64,000 bases of DNA. Source: Candidatus Limnocylindrales bacterium. Its GTDB lineage: Bacteria > Desulfobacterota > Binatia > UBA1149 > CAITLU01. Numbering within the stretch: position 1 is the first letter of the stretch; every line of letters begins with the position of its first letter. Shown here one piece after another: positions 19,135 to 27,974 of the stretch. Where the stretch lies: assembly GCA_035626395.1 (NCBI GenBank), contig DASPNR010000026.1, positions 1 through 64,000 of the forward strand, given 5' to 3'. The position numbers and the translations under genes are program-made. The notes under the pieces are model-generated. The model ran no database searches. It was not told the DNA's origin and was given only the letters and a program-made list of their open reading frames with translations.

Positions 19135-20484
19135 ATGAACAAAAAGAACATCAGGATTGTTGGTGGCGGCCTTGCCGGCAGCGAGGCTGCCTGGCAGCTC
19201 GCGCGGCGCGGCGTGGAGTGCGAGCTCTGGGAGATGCGGCCGGAGCGGGGGACCGAGGCGCATCAGACGTCCATGCTGGCCGAGCTGGTCTGCTCCAATT
19301 CCCTTCGTGACGATTCGGAGATGACCGCGGTGGGTGTGCTCAAGCGCGAGCTTCGTGCGATGGGCTCGCTGATCATGCGCGTGGCCGACGAGGTCCGCGT
19401 GCCGGCGGGATCGGCACTGGCGGTGGACCGGGTGCTGTTCGCCGAAAAGATCACGGCGGCGATCCAGGCGCTGCCGCAGGTCACGATCCGGCGCGGCGAG
19501 GTCACGAGCATCCCCGATGACGGGCTGACCATCCTTGCCACCGGCCCTCTGACCTCTCCGGCGCTGAGCGAAGAGCTCGGACGCTACGTCGGCAGCAGGC
19601 ACCTCTACTTCTACGACGCCATCTCCCCGATCCTGACCGCCGAGTCCGTCGACATGGACGTGGCGTTTCGCGCCTCGCGCTACGGGCGGGGCAGCGACGA
19701 CTACGTCAACTGCCCGATGGACCGCGAGCAGTACGAGAAGTTCGTCGCCGACATCCTGGCGGCCGAGACGATGCCGCTGAAGAGCTTCGAGCGCTGCATC
19801 TACTTCGAGGGCTGCATGCCGATCGAGGAGATGGCGCGGCGCGGCCGCGACACGCTGGCGTTCGGGCCGATGAAGCCCGTGGGCCTGGAGAATCCGCGCA
19901 CGGGCCGACGCGCGCACGCAGTCGTTCAGCTGCGGCAGGACGACGTGGAGGGACGGCTGCTGAGTATGGTCGGCTTCCAGACCAAGATGACCTACCCCGA
20001 GCAGCGCCGGATCTTCCGCACCATTCCCGGTCTGGAGCGCGCCGAGTTCGTGCGGCTGGGCAGCCTGCATCGCAATACGTACATCGACTCGCCGGCGTCG
20101 CTGACGCCGCTTCTGGCGCTGCGCGCGCGTCCCGACGTCATGGTGGCCGGGCAGCTGGTGGGCGTGGAGGGATACGTCGAATCGACGGCCACCGGGCTGC
20201 TGGCCGGGATGTATGCGGCGGCGCTGGCGCGGGGACAGCAGCCCATCGCTCCTCCGCCGACGACCGCCGTGGGCTCGCTCATCGCGTACGTCACCGACCC
20301 TCAGCGCCGCGATTTCCAGCCGATGAACGCCAACTACGGGCTTTTTCCTCCGCTGCCGCGCCGCCTGCACGGCCGCGACAAGAAGGAAGCCCTGTCACGC
20401 CGGGCCGCGGTCGATCTCGACGCGTGGATGGCCGCCGTGGAAGCGGATTTTTCGCCCGCGGCGTGCGCGGCAGGCCCGATCTAG
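19135..20484 (+). CDS. trmFO: Folate/FAD-dependent tRNA (uracil-54-C5)-methyltransferase TrmFO
   Basis: The product is 449 aa. TrmFO makes ribothymidine at position 54 of tRNA using methylenetetrahydrofolate and FADH2. The FAD Rossmann motif is IRIVGGGLAGSEAAWQLA at the N-terminus. The family block ELVCSNSLRDD contains a conserved Cys, and FEGCMPIEEMARRG contains a second. The end block NANYGLFPPLP is also typical. Position after topA is the usual one. Confidence 0.97.
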   Translation: MNKKNIRIVGGGLAGSEAAWQLARRGVECELWEMRPERGTEAHQTSMLAELVCSNSLRDDSEMTAVGVLKRELRAMGSLIMRVADEVRVPAGSALAVDRVLFAEKITAAIQALPQVTIRRGEVTSIPDDGLTILATGPLTSPALSEELGRYVGSRHLYFYDAISPILTAESVDMDVAFRASRYGRGSDDYVNCPMDREQYEKFVADILAAETMPLKSFERCIYFEGCMPIEEMARRGRDTLAFGPMKPVGLENPRTGRRAHAVVQLRQDDVEGRLLSMVGFQTKMTYPEQRRIFRTIPGLERAEFVRLGSLHRNTYIDSPASLTPLLALRARPDVMVAGQLVGVEGYVESTATGLLAGMYAAALARGQQPIAPPPTTAVGSLIAYVTDPQRRDFQPMNANYGLFPPLPRRLHGRDKKEALSRRAAVDLDAWMAAVEADFSPAACAAGPI

Positions 20485-20516
20485 CGAGATATTTCGCGCA
20501 CTGTGCGCTGCATTCG

Positions 20517-20545
20517 TTGACCCATGGGGGTCGCGGGCGCATCAT
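20517..20545 (+). promoter_or_regulatory. Sigma-70-like promoter before the HU gene
   Basis: TTGACC (20517-20522) and CATCAT (20540-20545) are separated by 17 bases, matching five of six and four of six consensus positions. The start codon of HU is 90 bases further on, preceded by AGGAGG at 20624-20629. Confidence 0.5.
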
Positions 20546-20634
20546 CGTTTCAACGCCCCGTGTTTTCGGCGGAGCGGAGGAAGGGACCCGGTCGCAACGA
20601 CGCGGGTCGTGTGGATGGAAAGCAGGAGGCAATC

Positions 20635-20904
20635 ATGACCAAGCAGGACCTCGTCGAGGCCGTTGCCAAGAAGACCGGCATGTCCAAGAGAAGCGCCGCC
20701 GGCGCTCTCGATGCCTGTCTGTTCGGCATCGCCAAGGCGATCAAGAAGGACAAGCGTCTGGCCATCTCCGGCCTCGGGACGTTCACCGTGCGCAAGCGCA
20801 AGGCACGCATGGGCCGCAATCCCAAGACCGGCGAGCAGATGATGATCGGCGCGAGCAAGACGGTCGGCTTCAAGCCGGCACAATCGCTCAAGCGTTCACT
20901 CTAA
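20635..20904 (+). CDS. hup: HU-family DNA-binding protein
   Basis: The product is 89 aa, MTKQDLVEAVAKKTGMSKRS, with the DNA-binding arm signature GLGTFTVRKRKARMGRNPKTG. HU bends DNA and compacts the nucleoid. ATG 20635 is fixed by AGGAGG six bases upstream, although the frame is open further. It has its own promoter and terminator, so it is a single-gene unit. Confidence 0.96.
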   Translation: MTKQDLVEAVAKKTGMSKRSAAGALDACLFGIAKAIKKDKRLAISGLGTFTVRKRKARMGRNPKTGEQMMIGASKTVGFKPAQSLKRSL

Positions 20905-20935
20905 GCGGCCGAGGCGCATCCCGAACAAATGCGCG

Positions 20936-20977
20936 GCGAAGCACGGCCGCCCGCAACGCGGCCGTGCTTCGCTTCCG
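20936..20977 (+). terminator. Hairpin terminator after the HU gene
   Basis: A perfect 15-bp stem (20936-20950 with 20958-20972) encloses a 7-base loop. The following sequence is only TTCC, so the T-run is weak. Confidence 0.7.
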
Positions 20978-21061
20978 CATCCCGCGCGGCTGTCGCAATC
21001 TGCACGGCAGCTCACAAAGTCGGTTGACGAAGCGGTGGCGTGCGGCAGAAAGTGCCCCCCC

Positions 21062-21835
21062 ATGACACTCACTGCCCGCCGCGCCCTTCGCTCGATCCTG
21101 AACGTCGCCGTGACTGTGCCGGTCCTCACGGCGGCTCCGGCATTCGCCGCCGACGACGGCTGCCGCTTCAATGTGGTGACTCGCGACAAGGGCGTGAAGG
21201 CCAGCTTGATTCGCGCTTTCGCCGCCTGTCCATCCACCGAGAACACCGGCGGCTACAACAATCCCAATACCGAAACGACGACAGGGGTTCCGGCGTGCTC
21301 TCCGGTGGCGCCGCCGTGGGACGAGACTGGCCAGGGGCAGGGGTCCAGGTACGAATTCTCGGACCGAGGCATGTGCTCGTTGCAGATGCGCGGTGCCATC
21401 GTGGCCGATTGTGGCGTCCTGACCGATGATGATGGCTTCCCGCTCGGGCTTCCCGCCGGCCCCTGCCACGTCACTCGCGTCTCGTCGCGCTGCTCGGGCA
21501 TAGTGACGATCCAGGATCAGGCGTTGATCGACGGGAACGATCACGCCGGCTGGTCGCTGCACGTGGTGACCCGCGCCACGATCAACGACTCAGCCAACGG
21601 CGACATGACGGTGATCGACCTTCCCGTGCGCTATCTCTACGACACACCTGCGGAAGGTGAGATCGAGCTTTCCGGAAACAGCGCCGAGGCGCTGCTGCCC
21701 ATCGTCGGGCCAGCGCTGGCCGCACTTCCCACGTGCTCGCAACTGCAGCCCGTCGTCGTCCGCGTGATGGATCCCGACGGCGCGCCCTTTGCCGTGCCCG
21801 GAGTCGGCACCCACGGCAAGGCGGACCTGGAGTAG
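21062..21835 (+). CDS. Secreted protein of unknown function
   Basis: The product is 257 aa. ATG 21062 gives a signal peptide (LRSILNVAVTVPVLTAAPAFA, cleavage near AFA-AD). The mature part has eight or so Cys that could form disulfides, for example DDGCRFNVV, FAACPSTEN, VPACSPVAPP, GMCSLQM and DCGVLTDD. No transmembrane helix or catalytic signature is seen and I do not recognise the family. It stands alone between HU and glnE. Similar exported Cys-containing proteins of unknown role recur in this window. Confidence 0.75.
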   Translation: MTLTARRALRSILNVAVTVPVLTAAPAFAADDGCRFNVVTRDKGVKASLIRAFAACPSTENTGGYNNPNTETTTGVPACSPVAPPWDETGQGQGSRYEFSDRGMCSLQMRGAIVADCGVLTDDDGFPLGLPAGPCHVTRVSSRCSGIVTIQDQALIDGNDHAGWSLHVVTRATINDSANGDMTVIDLPVRYLYDTPAEGEIELSGNSAEALLPIVGPALAALPTCSQLQPVVVRVMDPDGAPFAVPGVGTHGKADLE

Positions 21836-21888
21836 GGCCGCCCGGCCTGCATGCGTAGCGTCGCGCGCAATGTGCGCGTGTCGGTGCT

Positions 21889-24800
21889 ATGTGCAGCGGC
21901 TTGGTTGCCGCAGCTTCCACCAGACTGCAGGCGCTCCTCGAGCGCGTCCGCGACCCCGCACTGGCGGCGCCGCTCGAGCACGCTGTCGAGAACGCCCCGT
22001 CGCCCGTCCATGCAGTCGGCGCGTTCGAGCGCTTGCTCGACGAAGGCGGCGAGACGGCGTTCCGGAACTGGCCGGCGCAGGAATGGGCGAATCTCGCGAT
22101 CGTCTGTGGATCGAGCCCTTCAATGGCGCGGTGGCTGGTCGCTCGTGGGCCGGCATGGCCGGCGGCCGCTGCTGCCTATCACGACGCGCTGCCTAGCTTC
22201 GAGGAGTTGTCGCGTCGCGCGGCCGTGGCCGACGAGGACAGCGCCACGGTTCTGGCGCGCAAGCTGCGCCAGCTCGCGTCCGCCGAGATGTATCGGATCG
22301 GCGCCCGCGACCTGCTCGGCATCGCCACACTGGACGAAACACTGACGAGCCTGACCCGTCTGGCCGACGTGACGCTCGAGCTCGCGGTGACGCACCATCG
22401 CAAGCTCCTTGCGCGGTCCGGCGGCGACGTGAAAAAGAGCGACGGCACGCCGGTCGGCTTCGTCGTCATCGGCATGGGGAAGCTCGGCGGGCACGAGCTC
22501 AACTTCAGCTCCGACATCGACCTGGTGTACCTCTACGAGACCGACCAGGTCGCGCAGGACTCGCCGCCCGCGCGCCAGTTCTTCACGCGCCTGGCAACGG
22601 CCGTCACGCGCGCGATGAGCGAGAACCTCGCCGATGGTCACGTCTTTCGCGTCGACCTTCGGCTGCGGCCCGAGGGCATCAACGGCGAAGCGGTCACCAC
22701 GGTCGACGCTGCTGTGCTGTACTACGAGGGCTGGGGCGACACCTGGGAACGCGGCGCGCTGGCCAAGGCGCGGCCGGTGGCCGGCGACAGAAAGCTCGGC
22801 CAGTCCTACATCGATGAGCTCGAGCCGTTCATCTACCGGCGGCATCTGGATTTCCAGACCATCGAAGACATCCGCAACATGAAGGACCGCATCGACGCGG
22901 AGCTGATCCTGCTGGCGCCGGGCACACGCAACGTCAAGATCGGCCGCGGCGGCATCCGCGAGCTGGAATTCGTCGCGCAGGTTCTGCAGCTCATCCACGG
23001 CGGTCATGCTCCCGCCGTGCGCGGCGCGGGCACCCGTGCCGCCATTGCTGCGCTGGAAAAGGAGGGCTTTCTATCCTCGGAGGAAGCCCGCGACCTGCTG
23101 TCGGCCTACACGTTCCTGCGCAACGTCGAGCACGCGATCCAGATCGAGGAGAAGCGTCAGACCCAGACGCTGCCGCAAACCGAAGAAGGCCTTCGATGGC
23201 TCGCGCGTCGTCTGGGCTATGGCACCGGACGGCGCGGTGCGCCCGGCGCGCGCGACGACCGCGGCGAGCCGCTCGACGAGATCGCCGCCTTCGAGCACGA
23301 CTGGGACCGGCACACGCGGCGCGTGCACGAGTTGTTCGTGCGCTTTCTCGAGCTGCGCATCGAAGGCGCGCCCCGCCAGCGCGCCGCCGATCCCGTCTCA
23401 TTGGCGGTGCTGGGGCAGATCAGCGAGGGACATTTCGAGGAAGCTGGCGCGCTGCTCGCACGCATGGGCATTCCGGGCGGCGAGCAGGCGGCGCACAACC
23501 TGGCGCGCATCTACCGCGGACGGCTGCGCGGGCCGGCAAGCCCGCAGCGGCGGCGCGCCGTCGAAGCGCTGGCGCCGGCGCTGCTCGATGCCGTGGCGCG
23601 TTCGTCCGATCCCGAGCGCGCGCTCGATGGGCTCGTCGAGTTCCTCATCCGCACCGGTGCCCATACGAGCTACCTGGCACTGCTCGGGAGCTCGCCGAAG
23701 ACCATGGAGATCCTGGTCTCGTTGTTCGCGAGCAGCCCGTATCTGGCCGGCCATCTCGTCGGGCATCCCGAGCTGCTCGACTCGATGGTCCGCGCCGATG
23801 CAGCCAGCGCCGAAGCGACCACCGGGCGGCTCGAGCAGGCGCTGGAGGCGATGCTGCCGGCCGACCGCGCCGATGAAGAGGCGGTGATGGCGGCGCTGCG
23901 CCGATTCCGCATCGGCGAGCTGTTGCGCGTGGGTCTCAACGATCTCTCCGGCACGCTCGACACCGATGCGGTGCATCGTTCGCTGTCGACGATCGCCGAG
24001 GTCTCCCTGTCCGCTTCCGCCGAGCTGGCACGGACGCTGGTGCAGAGGCGGATGCCCGGGCCCTGGCAGCGGCTGACGCTTGCGGTGATCGGAATGGGCA
24101 AGCTCGGCGCCCGCGAGATGTCGTATGGCTCCGATCTCGATCTCATCTTCGTCTACGACAGCGGCTCGGGCGGTTACGATGCCGATGCGCACGTTCTGGC
24201 GACCAAATGGGTGCAAAAGCTGATCTCGCTCCTGAGCTCGCGCACGCGCGACGGCGTCGTCTACGAGGTCGATGCGCGGCTGCGCCCTTCGGGGCGCAGC
24301 GGGCCTCTGGTGACTTCGCTGGAGCGCTTTCTCGAATACCATTCGGGCGAAGCGGATCTGTGGGAGCGGCAGGCGCTGATCCGCGCGCGCGTCGTCTACT
24401 GCTCCGCATCGCCACACGCTCCTTCGTCGCTCGCGCCAGCCATCGAGGAGGCGATGGCCAGGCGCATCTGGTCGGAAGGACTGGACGAGGCTGGCATGCG
24501 CGAGATCGCCGATCTTCGAGCGCGCGTGGAGAACGAGCTGGCCGGTGAAGGCCGCTCGCGCTTCAACATCAAGACGGGCCGCGGCGGCATCGTCGATGTG
24601 GAGTTTCTCGTTCAGATGCTTCAGCTCCGTTATGGCCACGACCACGAAGAGGTACGGCAGCGATCGACGCTCGACGCGATCGACGCGCTTCGCCGCATCG
24701 GCGCGCTCGGTGAGGCCGATGCCGAGGAGCTGGCGCGCCACTACCGTTTTCTTCGACGGCTGGAAGCGCGGCTGCGGCTGGAGCGTGATCGTCCGGTCGA

Positions 24801-24954
24801 GGAGATCGGCACCGAGGCGGCGGCGCTGGCGCCGCTGGCCACGCGCCTGGGCATCGAGCAGGACGATCCGGGAGCCGCTCTGCTGGATGCATACACGGCC
24901 ACGCGCGAGGCGGTGCGCGCCATCTACGACCGTCACTTCTCCTCATCACGTTGA
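21889..24954 (+). CDS. glnE: Bifunctional glutamine synthetase adenylyltransferase/deadenylase
   Basis: The product is 1021 aa. GlnE adds and removes AMP on glutamine synthetase in response to PII and glutamine. Two nucleotidyltransferase domains are evident, each with its metal-binding aspartates: GMGKLGGHELNFSSDIDLVY (N-terminal, deadenylase) and GMGKLGAREMSYGSDLDLIF (C-terminal, adenylase). Conserved helical segments with K-x-G-R-G-G-I-x-x-x-E-F follow each (NVKIGRGGIRELEFVAQ, NIKTGRGGIVDVEFLVQ). It is 54 bases after a secreted protein gene and 31 bases before ilvE. amtB at 30188 belongs to the same nitrogen circuit. Confidence 0.96.
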   Translation: MCSGLVAAASTRLQALLERVRDPALAAPLEHAVENAPSPVHAVGAFERLLDEGGETAFRNWPAQEWANLAIVCGSSPSMARWLVARGPAWPAAAAAYHDALPSFEELSRRAAVADEDSATVLARKLRQLASAEMYRIGARDLLGIATLDETLTSLTRLADVTLELAVTHHRKLLARSGGDVKKSDGTPVGFVVIGMGKLGGHELNFSSDIDLVYLYETDQVAQDSPPARQFFTRLATAVTRAMSENLADGHVFRVDLRLRPEGINGEAVTTVDAAVLYYEGWGDTWERGALAKARPVAGDRKLGQSYIDELEPFIYRRHLDFQTIEDIRNMKDRIDAELILLAPGTRNVKIGRGGIRELEFVAQVLQLIHGGHAPAVRGAGTRAAIAALEKEGFLSSEEARDLLSAYTFLRNVEHAIQIEEKRQTQTLPQTEEGLRWLARRLGYGTGRRGAPGARDDRGEPLDEIAAFEHDWDRHTRRVHELFVRFLELRIEGAPRQRAADPVSLAVLGQISEGHFEEAGALLARMGIPGGEQAAHNLARIYRGRLRGPASPQRRRAVEALAPALLDAVARSSDPERALDGLVEFLIRTGAHTSYLALLGSSPKTMEILVSLFASSPYLAGHLVGHPELLDSMVRADAASAEATTGRLEQALEAMLPADRADEEAVMAALRRFRIGELLRVGLNDLSGTLDTDAVHRSLSTIAEVSLSASAELARTLVQRRMPGPWQRLTLAVIGMGKLGAREMSYGSDLDLIFVYDSGSGGYDADAHVLATKWVQKLISLLSSRTRDGVVYEVDARLRPSGRSGPLVTSLERFLEYHSGEADLWERQALIRARVVYCSASPHAPSSLAPAIEEAMARRIWSEGLDEAGMREIADLRARVENELAGEGRSRFNIKTGRGGIVDVEFLVQMLQLRYGHDHEEVRQRSTLDAIDALRRIGALGEADAEELARHYRFLRRLEARLRLERDRPVEEIGTEAAALAPLATRLGIEQDDPGAALLDAYTATREAVRAIYDRHFSSSR

Positions 24955-24985
24955 CGTTGAGCGCCTGGGCCGCTACGAGCAGAAC

Positions 24986-25903
24986 GTGGAAAAAGCCAAA
25001 TCCATCTGGATGAACGGGACCCTGGTGCCTTGGGACGAGGCCAAGGTCCACGTTCTCACCCACACGCTTCACTATGGTCTGGGCGCCTTCGAAGGCATTC
25101 GCTGCTACGACTGCGGCGGCGGCCGCTCGGCCGTCTTTCGCCTGCGAGAGCATCTGGTGCGGCTCGATCAATCGTGCCGCATCCTCGGCATCGAGTGCCC
25201 GTATTCGGTCGAGGAACTGACGCAGGCCTGCCTGGAAACGATCCGCGACAACGGCCTGCGCGCCTGCTACATCCGGCCGCTCGTCTATGTGGCCGAGGGC
25301 GAGATGGGGCTCGGCTCGGCAACCGTCAATCCCGTGCACGTCAGCATCGCCTGTTGGGCATGGGGCTCCTATCTGGGCGATGAAGGCCTGGCCAACGGCA
25401 TTCGCGTGCGCACCGCCAGCTTTCAGCGCATGCACGTCAACACGCTGATGACCAAAGCCAAGGCCGTCGGCCACTACGTCAATTCGATCCTGGCCAGCGT
25501 CGAGGCGCGCCGCGCCGGCTACGACGAAGCGCTGATGCTGGACGTGGACGGCTACGCGGCCGAAGGCTGCGGGGAGAATCTCTTCATCGTGCGCGGCGCA
25601 CGGGTGAAGACGCCGCCCATCGGCACGGTGCTCGAAGGCATCACGCGCGACACGGCCATCGCGCTGCTGCGCGGCCGCGGCATCGAGGTCGTCGAGGAGA
25701 GGTTCACGCGCGACGAGGTATATATCGCCGACGAAGCGTTCATGACGGGCACCGCCGCCGAGATCACGCCTCTGCAGTCCCTCGATGACCGTCGCATAGG
25801 GCAGGGCAGGCCGGGACCGGTCACGACCGCGCTGCAGGAGGAATACTTCGCGACCTTGCGCGGCAAGCGGCCGGAGCATTCCGCATGGCTGACCTACCTC
25901 TGA
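24986..25903 (+). CDS. ilvE: Branched-chain amino acid aminotransferase
   Basis: The product is 305 aa, class IV PLP aminotransferase making Leu, Ile and Val from their keto acids. GTG 24986 is chosen because family similarity begins immediately (EKAKSIWMNGTLVPW) and the length matches the usual 304-309. Motifs include HTLHYGLGAFEGIRCY, the PLP Lys in TKAKAVGHYVNS, and EGCGENLFIV. The start is supported by length more than by a ribosome site, which is weak. It is only 31 bases behind glnE, probably cotranscribed. ilvN and ilvC are near the other end of the window. Confidence 0.95.
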   Translation: MEKAKSIWMNGTLVPWDEAKVHVLTHTLHYGLGAFEGIRCYDCGGGRSAVFRLREHLVRLDQSCRILGIECPYSVEELTQACLETIRDNGLRACYIRPLVYVAEGEMGLGSATVNPVHVSIACWAWGSYLGDEGLANGIRVRTASFQRMHVNTLMTKAKAVGHYVNSILASVEARRAGYDEALMLDVDGYAAEGCGENLFIVRGARVKTPPIGTVLEGITRDTAIALLRGRGIEVVEERFTRDEVYIADEAFMTGTAAEITPLQSLDDRRIGQGRPGPVTTALQEEYFATLRGKRPEHSAWLTYL

Positions 25904-25931
25904 CCGCTGCGGCGGAGCCGCGGGGATCGGC

Positions 25932-26675
25932 GTGAACCCTGGAGGACGATGGGTCCATCGCCCGTCGACGCCGTTCCGGCTCGGGCCACAGGGACCCGTG
26001 CCGATCGGCGTCAAGCGGCTGATCATCGCCAACGTCGCGGTCTTCGTCCTGCAGCTGGCCACCGACTCGTGGCTGACGCAGAAGTTCGGCCTGAAGCCGG
26101 CGCTCGTCGTCGACGACTTCGAGCTGTGGCGCCTGTTCACCTACCAGTTCCTGCACGGCGGGGTCGTGCACCTGGCGCTGAACATGCTGATGCTGTGGAT
26201 GTTCGGCTCCGAGCTCGAGCATCGCTGGGGGCACCGCTTCTTCACGAAGTACTATTTCGTGTGCGCCGTCGGGGGCGGACTTGCCTTCACGCTGGTGCAG
26301 TGGGGCGAATGGGTGACGAGCGTGGGCGCCTCCGGCGCCATCTACGGCGTCCTCATGGCGTACGCGTTGTGGTTCCCGAACCGGCAGGTCTACCTGTACT
26401 TCCTGTTTCCGATCCGGGTCCGCTACCTGGTGATCTTCCTGATCCTGCTCGAACTGATCCAGGCCATCGACGCCACCGGCACCGTCGCTCATACCGCGCA
26501 CCTTGGCGGAATGGCGTTCGGCTACGGTTACCTTCGCTGGTACGGGATGCGCGGACTGGAGTCGTTCGCGATCCCACGCCCCGCCGATCTGCGGCGCGCG
26601 TACGCGCGCTGGAAGCTGCGCCGGTTGCAGAAGCGACGGTTCGGCCAAGGCCCGACCGGCCCGACCTACCACTGA
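25932..26675 (+). CDS. Rhomboid family intramembrane serine protease
   Basis: The product is 247 aa, GTG start. Six membrane segments are predictable. The catalytic Ser is in VGASGAIYGVLMAYA and the His in AHTAHLGGMAFGYGY, the classical rhomboid dyad; the L1/TM2 block FLHGGVVHLALNMLMLWMFG is also typical. A basic cytoplasmic tail follows (RRAYARWKLRRLQKRRF). It is 28 bases after ilvE. Substrate unknown. Confidence 0.93.
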   Translation: MNPGGRWVHRPSTPFRLGPQGPVPIGVKRLIIANVAVFVLQLATDSWLTQKFGLKPALVVDDFELWRLFTYQFLHGGVVHLALNMLMLWMFGSELEHRWGHRFFTKYYFVCAVGGGLAFTLVQWGEWVTSVGASGAIYGVLMAYALWFPNRQVYLYFLFPIRVRYLVIFLILLELIQAIDATGTVAHTAHLGGMAFGYGYLRWYGMRGLESFAIPRPADLRRAYARWKLRRLQKRRFGQGPTGPTYH

Positions 26676-26783
26676 CGCGGCCGTTGTCCGCAACACGGCG
26701 CGCCTGACCCGCCGCGAAATCGAAAGGCGAGACCGGACGACGACCGACGCTTCGGCAGCGTCAGCGGCGCCCACAATTGCGAA

Positions 26784-26810
26784 GGGCAGCGAAGCATGGC
26801 TCCGCTGCCC
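26784..26810 (-). terminator. Hairpin downstream of the microprotein gene and of the rhomboid gene
   Basis: A 12-bp stem (26784-26795 with 26799-26810, one G-T pair) with a three-base loop. It lies 39 bases beyond the microprotein stop on the minus strand and 108 bases beyond the rhomboid stop on the plus strand. T-runs are poor on both sides, so a bidirectional weak terminator is the best reading. Confidence 0.5.
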
Positions 26811-26848
26811 TCGTGGATACTGGCTATAGGACTGGATGTGCTCCGGAA

Positions 26849-26914
26849 TCAGGCTTCCGGAAAGAACCAACCAATCAGCACTAGCCCCGCAACGATCAGT
26901 GCCGATTCCAACAT
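26849..26914 (-). CDS. Putative 21-residue single-pass membrane microprotein
   Basis: ATG at 26914 opens a 21-codon frame ending TGA at 26849. The product begins MLESALIVAG, continues LVLIGW and ends FFPEA, so it is one hydrophobic helix of about 16 residues between acidic ends. Support is from signals: GAGGAG nine bases before the ATG, and a TTGACG-17-TACAAC promoter about 50 bases further upstream on the same strand. It lies in a 466-base gap of lower GC than its surroundings. No homologue is recognised. Microproteins of this size often bind larger membrane proteins (KdpF and CydX are examples), but no partner is indicated here. Confidence 0.55.
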   Translation of the reverse strand: MLESALIVAGLVLIGWFFPEA

Positions 26915-26961
26915 TGAACTACTCTCCTCAAAAACCCCCACGAATCTCGAACAGGCCGCGA

Positions 26962-26990
26962 GTTGTACTGAAACGGCCGAAGTGCGTCAA
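26962..26990 (-). promoter_or_regulatory. Sigma-70-like promoter for the microprotein gene
   Basis: On the minus strand TTGACG (26990-26985) and TACAAC (26967-26962) are 17 bases apart, with five of six and four of six consensus matches. The predicted leader is about 40 bases. Confidence 0.6.
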
Positions 26991-27141
26991 CCCGATTTTA
27001 GGGGATTCTCAGATTGGTCCAGCACTCCGCACCGGGCCGTTTTTCTAGGTCCTTGCCAAAGGTTCGACAAGCCCTGCCGCAAGAATTTTTGGGGTCCGAT
27101 TTGGCCTCGACTCGAGCCCGTCGCCGGCCTATACGGCTGTG

Positions 27142-27927
27142 ATGCCCTGCGTCGAAAACAGCTTCGAAGGGACGGGAGGCGTTCCGATTTTCTATCGCGT
27201 CTGGCAGCCGGAGGGTCGGCCGCGGGCGCTGTTCATCCTGGTCCATGGCATGGGCGAGCACAGCGGGCGTTATGACCCCGTGGCCCGTTTCCTGGCCGGC
27301 CGCGGCCTGGTTGTCTGGGCCCTGGACCATCGCGGTCACGGCCGGTCGGGCGGCGAGCTGGGGACAGTGGAGCGCTTCGAGCACTTCCTCGACGACCTGG
27401 AGGCCTTCCACCGGCGTGCGCTGGAGGTCCATCCGGACCTGCCGACGGTCCTGTTCGGCCATTCCATGGGCGGCCTGATCGTCACGCCGTATCTGCTGGA
27501 GCGTCCGCTGCGGCCGGACCTCGTGGTCCTTTCCGGCCCGGCCCTGGTCCCGATCCTGGACCCCCACGACAACACGATCGACCCGACGCGGCTGTCCCGC
27601 GACCCCGAAGCCTGGAAAGCCTACCTGGAGGACCCCCTGATCCTGCGCGAGCGCGTGCAGCAGGGGCTCTTCGTCGCCCTCGCCGAGGGCCTGGCGACGA
27701 TCGTCGGCCGCGCCGCCGAGCTCGACCATCCCATCCTGCTGCTGCACGGATCGGCCGATCGTCTGTGCAGCGCCGAAGGGGCGAAGGCGTTCCTCGAATC
27801 GTCGTCGAGCCGCGATCTGACGATCAAGATCTACCCGGATGGCCGGCACGAGATGCTCAACGAGATCAATCGCGACGAGGTTCTCGAGGACATGTGGGCG
27901 TGGCTGGATGCGCGCCTTCCCAGGTAG
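27142..27927 (+). CDS. Alpha/beta hydrolase of the monoacylglycerol-lipase type
   Basis: The product is 261 aa, no signal peptide. The fold motifs are ALFILVHGMGEHSGRYDPVA (HG oxyanion turn), LDHRGHGRSGGELG and the nucleophile elbow GHSMGG (Ser108). The acid is in LLLHGSADRLCS and the His in YPDGRHEMLNE, completing the triad. The serine aminopeptidase S33/Hydrolase_4 subgroup usually acts on monoacylglycerols or lysophospholipids. ATG 27142 is used; a GTG one codon earlier is possible. The next gene starts 47 bases downstream. Confidence 0.9.
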   Translation: MPCVENSFEGTGGVPIFYRVWQPEGRPRALFILVHGMGEHSGRYDPVARFLAGRGLVVWALDHRGHGRSGGELGTVERFEHFLDDLEAFHRRALEVHPDLPTVLFGHSMGGLIVTPYLLERPLRPDLVVLSGPALVPILDPHDNTIDPTRLSRDPEAWKAYLEDPLILRERVQQGLFVALAEGLATIVGRAAELDHPILLLHGSADRLCSAEGAKAFLESSSSRDLTIKIYPDGRHEMLNEINRDEVLEDMWAWLDARLPR

Positions 27928-27974
27928 GCATCGTGGAACCGGCAATCGTTTGACCGTCGATTCGTTCTGCTAGG

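Noticed and set aside
16554..19151. Minus-strand frame of 865 codons opposite topA
   Set aside because: High-GC shadow of topA with Leu/Arg-rich composition and no recognisable domain.
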